A program made the translations under genes and the position numbers. From NCBI RefSeq assembly GCF_000178975.2, contig NC_015064.1, forward strand, positions 3,286,001 through 3,350,000: a stretch of 64,000 nt of DNA, written 5' to 3'. Below, piece after piece: positions 60,045 to 64,000 of this stretch; positions within the stretch are counted from its first letter, which is position 1, and each line of letters starts with the position of its first letter. The stretch is from Granulicella tundricola MP5ACTX9 (GTDB lineage: Bacteria; Acidobacteriota; Terriglobia; Terriglobales; Acidobacteriaceae). The notes below the pieces were generated by a model. That model searched no databases, was not told where the DNA came from, and saw nothing but the letters and a program-made list of their open reading frames with translations.

Positions 60045-60112
60045 CTTGACCCCTGCCCCGGTAAAAGTACCCAAAGTCTTCAAACCATGCGACTTAGGTC
60101 TTAACTTCCCGC
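60045..60112 (+). repeat. Dispersed repeat family A, copy 4
   Basis: AAAGTCTTCAAACCATGCG is followed by ACTTAGGTCTTAACTTC, preceded by a C-rich block with CCCCGG. It lies between the treZ stop and the tricorn gene start. Confidence 0.68.
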
Positions 60113-60137
60113 TCCGGGCCGATCATGGCCCACACTT

Positions 60138-61886
60138 TTATTCAGCCTCCGCGGAGAGGATCGCCAAGGTGTTGGGCTGGACGACGACGCAGCAGTTGGA
60201 GAGTACGGTGGTGGGTTCAGAGGACAGGATGAGGCGGTGGTCCGAGGTGACGTTGAACTGGGCGGGATCAGGGCCGAGGTTGCAGAGGACGGTGACGAGG
60301 CGGCGGTCCATGCGGAGCCAGCGCTTGTCTTCGTTGAAAGTGACGTTGAGGTGGCCGCGGTCGCCGTCGTTGAGGCAGACGGATTCACGGCGAAGGTGGA
60401 TCAGGCTGCGGACCCACTGGTGCATCTCCGCGTGTCTACCGGAGCCGATCTCAGACCAGTTGAGTTTGGAGTTGGTGAAGGTGGCAGGGTCTTCCGGGTT
60501 GGGGATCTCAGCCTGGTCAAAACCGAAGGCGGCGAACTCCTTCTTGCGTCCGGCGGAGACGAGCCGGGCCATCTCCTCGTCATCATGGTCGGCGAAGTAG
60601 AGGAATGGTGTGGAGGCGGCGAACTCTTCCCCCATGAAGAGGAGCGGGATGAAGGGCGCGGTGAGGACAATGCCGAGGGCGACCTTGGTTTTGGCCAGGC
60701 CGATGGTCTGGTCGATGCGGTCGCCGAGGGCGCGATTGCCAATCTGGTCGTGGTTCTGAATGAAGCCGACGAAGTGATGGGCAGAGAGGGCGTCGACGGG
60801 ACGGCCGTGGCTGCGGCCGCGATAGGTGCTGTACTGGCCGTCGAAGACGAAGACGCTCTTGAGGCTCTTGGCGAGGCACTCAAATGCGCCGAAATCGTCG
60901 TAGTAACCCTTGTGGCCGGGCTCCGTGAAGAGGAGGGTGGCGAGCGAGTGGTGGAAGTCATCCGACCACTGGGCGTCCATGCCGTAGCCGCCGGCTTCAA
61001 TGGGTTTGACGATCTTGGGGTCGTTGAGATCAGACTCCGCGATGAGAACGAGGCGGCGGCCTACGGCTGCGGAGAGGTTATCGACCTCGGCGGAGAGCTG
61101 CTCCAGGAAGTGGATGGCGGAGCGGTCGATGATCTCGTGGATGGCGTCCAGGCGGAGGCCGTCAACGTGGAAGTCGCGCATCCACATGATGGCGTTATCG
61201 ATGAAGAAGCGGCGGACCTGGTCCGAACCCTCCTGCTCCATGTTCATGGCGTCGCCCCAGGGGGTGCGGTGGCGATCCGTGATGTAGGGTCCGAACTTTC
61301 CGGTGTAGTTGCCGACAGGGCCGAAGTGGTTATAGACGACGTCAAGGATGACGGCGATGCCGTGGCCGTGGCAGGCGTTGACGAAGCGCTTGAAGGCTTC
61401 CGGACCGCCGTAGTGCTCGGTTGTGGCATAGAGGTCTACACCGTCGTATCCCCAGCCGCGATCGCCGGCCCACTCGGCTACGGGCATGATCTCAACGTGG
61501 GTGATGCCGAGGTCCTGAAGGTACCCAAGGCGCTCAATGGCGGAGTCAAAACAGCCGGACCCGGTGAAGGTGCCGATGTGAAGCTCGTAGAGAATGGCGC
61601 CGGTGAGCGGCGGACCCTGCCAGGTGTGGTCGTCCCAGTTGAACGCCTTCTGGTCGTAAATAACAGACGGGCCATGCACGCCGTGGGGCTGGGAGAGGCT
61701 GCGCGGGTCAGGATACGGGGTAGTGTCGTCGTCGAGGAGGAAGGCGTATTCGGTGCCGGGAGCGGCGTCCTCTACCGTGGTCTTCCAGATGCCCTTGTCG
61801 CTGGGGCCAGCCATGGGGTAGGTCTTGTCTGCGATCTTGACGGCTACTTTTTGGGGTGTGGGCGCCCATAGTTTGAATTCATGCAT
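60138..61886 (-). CDS. treZ: Malto-oligosyltrehalose trehalohydrolase
   Basis: The 582-residue GH13 enzyme releases trehalose from maltooligosyl trehalose. It has an N-terminal carbohydrate-binding domain (MHEFKLWAPTPQKVAVKI), a TIM barrel with YNHFGPVGNY, the nucleophile Asp247 in DGLRLDAIHEI, the acid Glu284 in LIAESDLND and FIQNHDQIGNRALGDR, and a small C-terminal domain. AAAGGAG lies nine bases before the ATG. It follows treY by 124 bases on the same strand. Trehalose is a likely osmotic or desiccation protectant. Confidence 0.95.
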   Translation of the reverse strand: MHEFKLWAPTPQKVAVKIADKTYPMAGPSDKGIWKTTVEDAAPGTEYAFLLDDDTTPYPDPRSLSQPHGVHGPSVIYDQKAFNWDDHTWQGPPLTGAILYELHIGTFTGSGCFDSAIERLGYLQDLGITHVEIMPVAEWAGDRGWGYDGVDLYATTEHYGGPEAFKRFVNACHGHGIAVILDVVYNHFGPVGNYTGKFGPYITDRHRTPWGDAMNMEQEGSDQVRRFFIDNAIMWMRDFHVDGLRLDAIHEIIDRSAIHFLEQLSAEVDNLSAAVGRRLVLIAESDLNDPKIVKPIEAGGYGMDAQWSDDFHHSLATLLFTEPGHKGYYDDFGAFECLAKSLKSVFVFDGQYSTYRGRSHGRPVDALSAHHFVGFIQNHDQIGNRALGDRIDQTIGLAKTKVALGIVLTAPFIPLLFMGEEFAASTPFLYFADHDDEEMARLVSAGRKKEFAAFGFDQAEIPNPEDPATFTNSKLNWSEIGSGRHAEMHQWVRSLIHLRRESVCLNDGDRGHLNVTFNEDKRWLRMDRRLVTVLCNLGPDPAQFNVTSDHRLILSSEPTTVLSNCCVVVQPNTLAILSAEAE

Positions 61887-61926
61887 GTGTTGCTACTCCT
61901 TTGCGGTGTTGCAGATCTGAGCTGCA

Positions 61927-61953
61927 GGTTCCTCCGCTGCGCTGCGGAATGAC
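61927..61953 (-). repeat. Dispersed repeat family B, copy between treY and treZ
   Basis: On the minus strand GTCATTCCGCAGCGCAGCGG is followed by AGGAACC, a diverged family B core with the central AGCGCAGCG palindrome. Confidence 0.45.
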
Positions 61954-62010
61954 AACCAAACAGGGAAAAGGGTGATAACCGAAGGTATCCCGACGGTCTA
62001 CAGTGCAGGT

Positions 62011-64000
62011 CTACGCCGCCGTGGGAGCGTCGTTATCATCGCGAGTGAGAAGGGCAACCGCGAAGGATGTGAACAGATCGGCGAGAAGGACTTTGCCGGA
62101 GCGGTGAGGTTCTTCTGCCAGTTGATTGGACCAGCGGCCTTCCGGAAGTTGGACGGCGGTGTCATCCCAACCGTCAGTGAGAGCAGCGGTGTGGAGCGGG
62201 ACGATGGTGAGGACGTGATCGCCACGTAAGTACGCCAAGGCGTGAGACGCGGCGGGGCCAGTGAGCTTTACGGGAGTGTAGGCGGCCTCCGGGCCGAACC
62301 ACGTAGGCTGCTGGCGGCGGAGTTGCAAGGCGCGGTGGACTAAGAAGAGCTTCGCCACACCTTTGTCCTCCGGGTCGTTGATGCTGGCGGAGATCTTGTC
62401 GATGGGCAGGACGGCGATCTGGGCAAGAAGCTTGCGGCGGAGGTCGTAGTCGACGGGGCGGCGATTGTCGGGATCGACGAGCGAGTGATCCCAGAGCTCG
62501 CCACCCTGGTAAAGATCAGGAACACCGGGAGCGGTGTACTTCAGGAGCGACTGGGTGAGGGAGTTGACGCGGCCTGGAACCAAGAGCTTTGCGACGAACT
62601 CCGAGAGTGAGTCGACGAAGGGCGCGTGGGTGAGGATGGCGTCGATAAAGGCGAAGAGCGCGTCTTCAAAGGGCTTGTTGTTGGCGACCCAGGAGGTCTG
62701 CTGCTTGGCCTCCCGCATGGCCTTGAGCATGTAGGTCTTGGTGCGTTCTGCGTCGATGGGCCAAGCACCGATGAGGGTCTGGTAGAGGAAGTACTCGGTG
62801 TTGGGGTCCGGGAAGGTGTTGGCCTTGAACTGCTCGTTGGCGGCGGTCCAGCTTTGAATGGCGGAGGCGAACTCCTCCGGAAGCTCCGAGAGGACGGAGA
62901 GGCGGGCGCGTACGTCGTCGGCGCGCTTGGTGTCATGGGTGGAGAGCGTCGTCATCGTGGAGGGATGAGTCTGCTGCATCTTCGATTGGTATTCGTGAAA
63001 CTGGTCGATGGTGAGGCCGTTGCGGCCGGGGTCACCGCCGACCTCACACATGCCGGTGAGGCGGTTGAAGCAATAGAACGCCGTGTCCTCCACGCCCTTG
63101 GCCATGACGGGTGAGGTGAACTGCTGGAAGCGTAGGGTGAACTCGGTTTCAAGGCGGCCAGTGACCTTGAGGGTGAGGATGTCTTCGAGGAAGTCGAAGA
63201 GGGTCGGAGGCAAGTCGGCGCGGTTGGACTTGGCACACTCGATGGCACGATGGATATAGCTGCGGTCTTCGTCGTTGATCTCGTTGCGCGAGGGCACGAC
63301 GTAGGTGCGATAGATGGCGAAGCAGCCGGCGAGTTCGCGGAGGGCGCGGCGAGCTTCAGCGCGGGTGGTATCGCGGTAGTTGCGATTGTTCTCGCAGATC
63401 TCGATCAGGAGAGACGTGATGCGATTGACGTCAGAGCCGAGCGCTTCCTGGGAGACGGCGATCTTCTTGTCGTGCGCGATGACGTGGAAATCGACGGGCT
63501 GTGCGGTGAAGTCTGCGTACACCTGGGTGAGTTTTTCAAGACCGTCCGGGGAGACGAGAACGCCCAGGGCTACATTGAGGAAGTCATAGCCGCTGGTGCC
63601 TTCGATGGGCCAGTTCTCGCGGAGGAACTCGCCCGGTTCCAGGATCTTTTCCCCGATGATCCAGGCGTCGGGTGCTGCGGCGCGGAGACGCTGGAAGTAC
63701 TCGAGCGGATCGCGGAGGCCGTCGGGGTGATCGACGCGAACGCCATCCAGGACGCCTTGGCGGAGCCACTCCAGGATGAGCGCGTGGGTCTCCTCAAAGA
63801 CGTGGGCGCGCTCCATGCGCAGGCCGATGAGGCTGTTGACGTCAAAGAAGCGGCGATAGCCCAGTTGCTGGTCCGCGGTCTTCCAATAAGCGAGGCGGTA
63901 GTTCTGCTGGTTGAGGAAGTCGTCCAGTGCGTCGTGGCGGGCGTTGAGGTCGTCGATGGCGCGATCGATGGCGGTGCAGGCGGGGTGATCCTCCGCGCAG
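62011..64000 (-). CDS. treY: Malto-oligosyltrehalose synthase (N-terminus cut by window edge)
   Basis: The frame is open to the right edge, so only the C-terminal 662 or so residues are present. Visible motifs are LNQQNYRLAYWKTADQQLGY, RRFFDVNSLIGLRME, VDHPDGLRDPLEYFQRL, WIIGEKILEPGEFL, TSGYDFLN and STHDTKRADDVRARL, all diagnostic of TreY, which turns the reducing end of a malto-oligosaccharide into a trehalose unit. A methionine at 63816 lies inside the domain and is not the start. It forms a two-gene unit with treZ. Confidence 0.95.
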   Translation of the reverse strand, partial: CAEDHPACTAIDRAIDDLNARHDALDDFLNQQNYRLAYWKTADQQLGYRRFFDVNSLIGLRMERAHVFEETHALILEWLRQGVLDGVRVDHPDGLRDPLEYFQRLRAAAPDAWIIGEKILEPGEFLRENWPIEGTSGYDFLNVALGVLVSPDGLEKLTQVYADFTAQPVDFHVIAHDKKIAVSQEALGSDVNRITSLLIEICENNRNYRDTTRAEARRALRELAGCFAIYRTYVVPSRNEINDEDRSYIHRAIECAKSNRADLPPTLFDFLEDILTLKVTGRLETEFTLRFQQFTSPVMAKGVEDTAFYCFNRLTGMCEVGGDPGRNGLTIDQFHEYQSKMQQTHPSTMTTLSTHDTKRADDVRARLSVLSELPEEFASAIQSWTAANEQFKANTFPDPNTEYFLYQTLIGAWPIDAERTKTYMLKAMREAKQQTSWVANNKPFEDALFAFIDAILTHAPFVDSLSEFVAKLLVPGRVNSLTQSLLKYTAPGVPDLYQGGELWDHSLVDPDNRRPVDYDLRRKLLAQIAVLPIDKISASINDPEDKGVAKLFLVHRALQLRRQQPTWFGPEAAYTPVKLTGPAASHALAYLRGDHVLTIVPLHTAALTDGWDDTAVQLPEGRWSNQLAEEPHRSGKVLLADLFTSFAVALLTRDDNDAPTAA

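Noticed and set aside
1..64000. CRISPR arrays, insertion sequences, prophage or integrase-bounded islands
   Set aside because: No regularly spaced repeats, transposase, integrase, recombinase or phage structural genes were seen. The repeat families are short and dispersed. The tRNA-Met gene at 7342 is not followed by a duplicated 3' end within the window.

Overview
The window looks like a chromosome segment of an Acidobacteriota member of class Terriglobia (Granulicella/Terriglobus/Edaphobacter type). This is inferred from gene content, not from a database search: Oar-like TonB-dependent receptors with a carboxypeptidase-regulatory N-terminal domain, a DUF5666 exporter-side partner, a tandem ThyX, a tricorn-like protease, GDP-mannose and KDO genes (a Gram-negative envelope), treYZ, and high GC. 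No transposase, phage, plasmid or CRISPR signal is visible. Both ends cut genes: the receptor at the left and treY at the right.

Layout. 1-2.9 kb: receptor (partial). 3.6-5.4 kb: beta-lactamase-fold hydrolase and ribF. 5.4-7.4 kb: an S41-fold protein without its catalytic dyad, an HD hydrolase and tRNA-Met. 7.5-12.8 kb: kdsB, HAD phosphatase, phosphohexomutase, manC and an aspartate aminotransferase. 12.9-17.2 kb: periplasmic thioredoxin/TPR protein, orphan DsbD-alpha protein, SpoIIE-type phosphatase and a small unknown. 17.4-19.9 kb: methyltransferase, glutamic (G1) peptidase and coaD. 20-22 kb: ECF sigma, anti-sigma and a Spy-like periplasmic protein. 22-27.4 kb: recA, tandem thyX, DUF2071, DUF4142 and fabG. 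27.5-38.5 kb: four-PAS histidine kinase, rsmI, a site-2-protease-like CBS protein lacking its zinc histidines, rsmD, a PLP enzyme, a POTRA protein, thiL and an M23 peptidase. 38.6-41.7 kb: a cysM / JAMM protease / ThiS-like sulfur carrier / moeZ cluster. 42.3-52.1 kb: hom, guanine deaminase and a complete urate-to-glyoxylate operon ending in an aldehyde dehydrogenase with a hydrophobic tail. 52.2-64 kb: second receptor with DUF5666 partner, tricorn homologue, treZ and treY.

The most unusual gene is the sulfur carrier at 40058-40351. After the Gly-Gly that normally ends this family it continues with six cysteines and a leucine. In the known CysO/CysM/Mec cysteine pathway the JAMM protease cuts a Gly-Gly|Cys bond, and here that same bond is encoded in the precursor beside a JAMM protease gene. 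The cluster may therefore form a self-processing or cysteine-sensing variant of protein-thiocarboxylate cysteine synthesis.

At a larger scale the + strand is C-rich from the left end to about 27.4 kb and G-rich from about 27.55 kb to the right end, whichever strand the genes are on. This is a sharp sign change in GC skew without an obvious origin. Three families of intergenic repeats (here called A, B and C) are scattered through the window, and one shows compensatory stem changes. Many genes start with GTG or TTG, and overlapping stop/start pairs (ATGA, GTGA, TGATG) are common, so translational coupling seems widespread.
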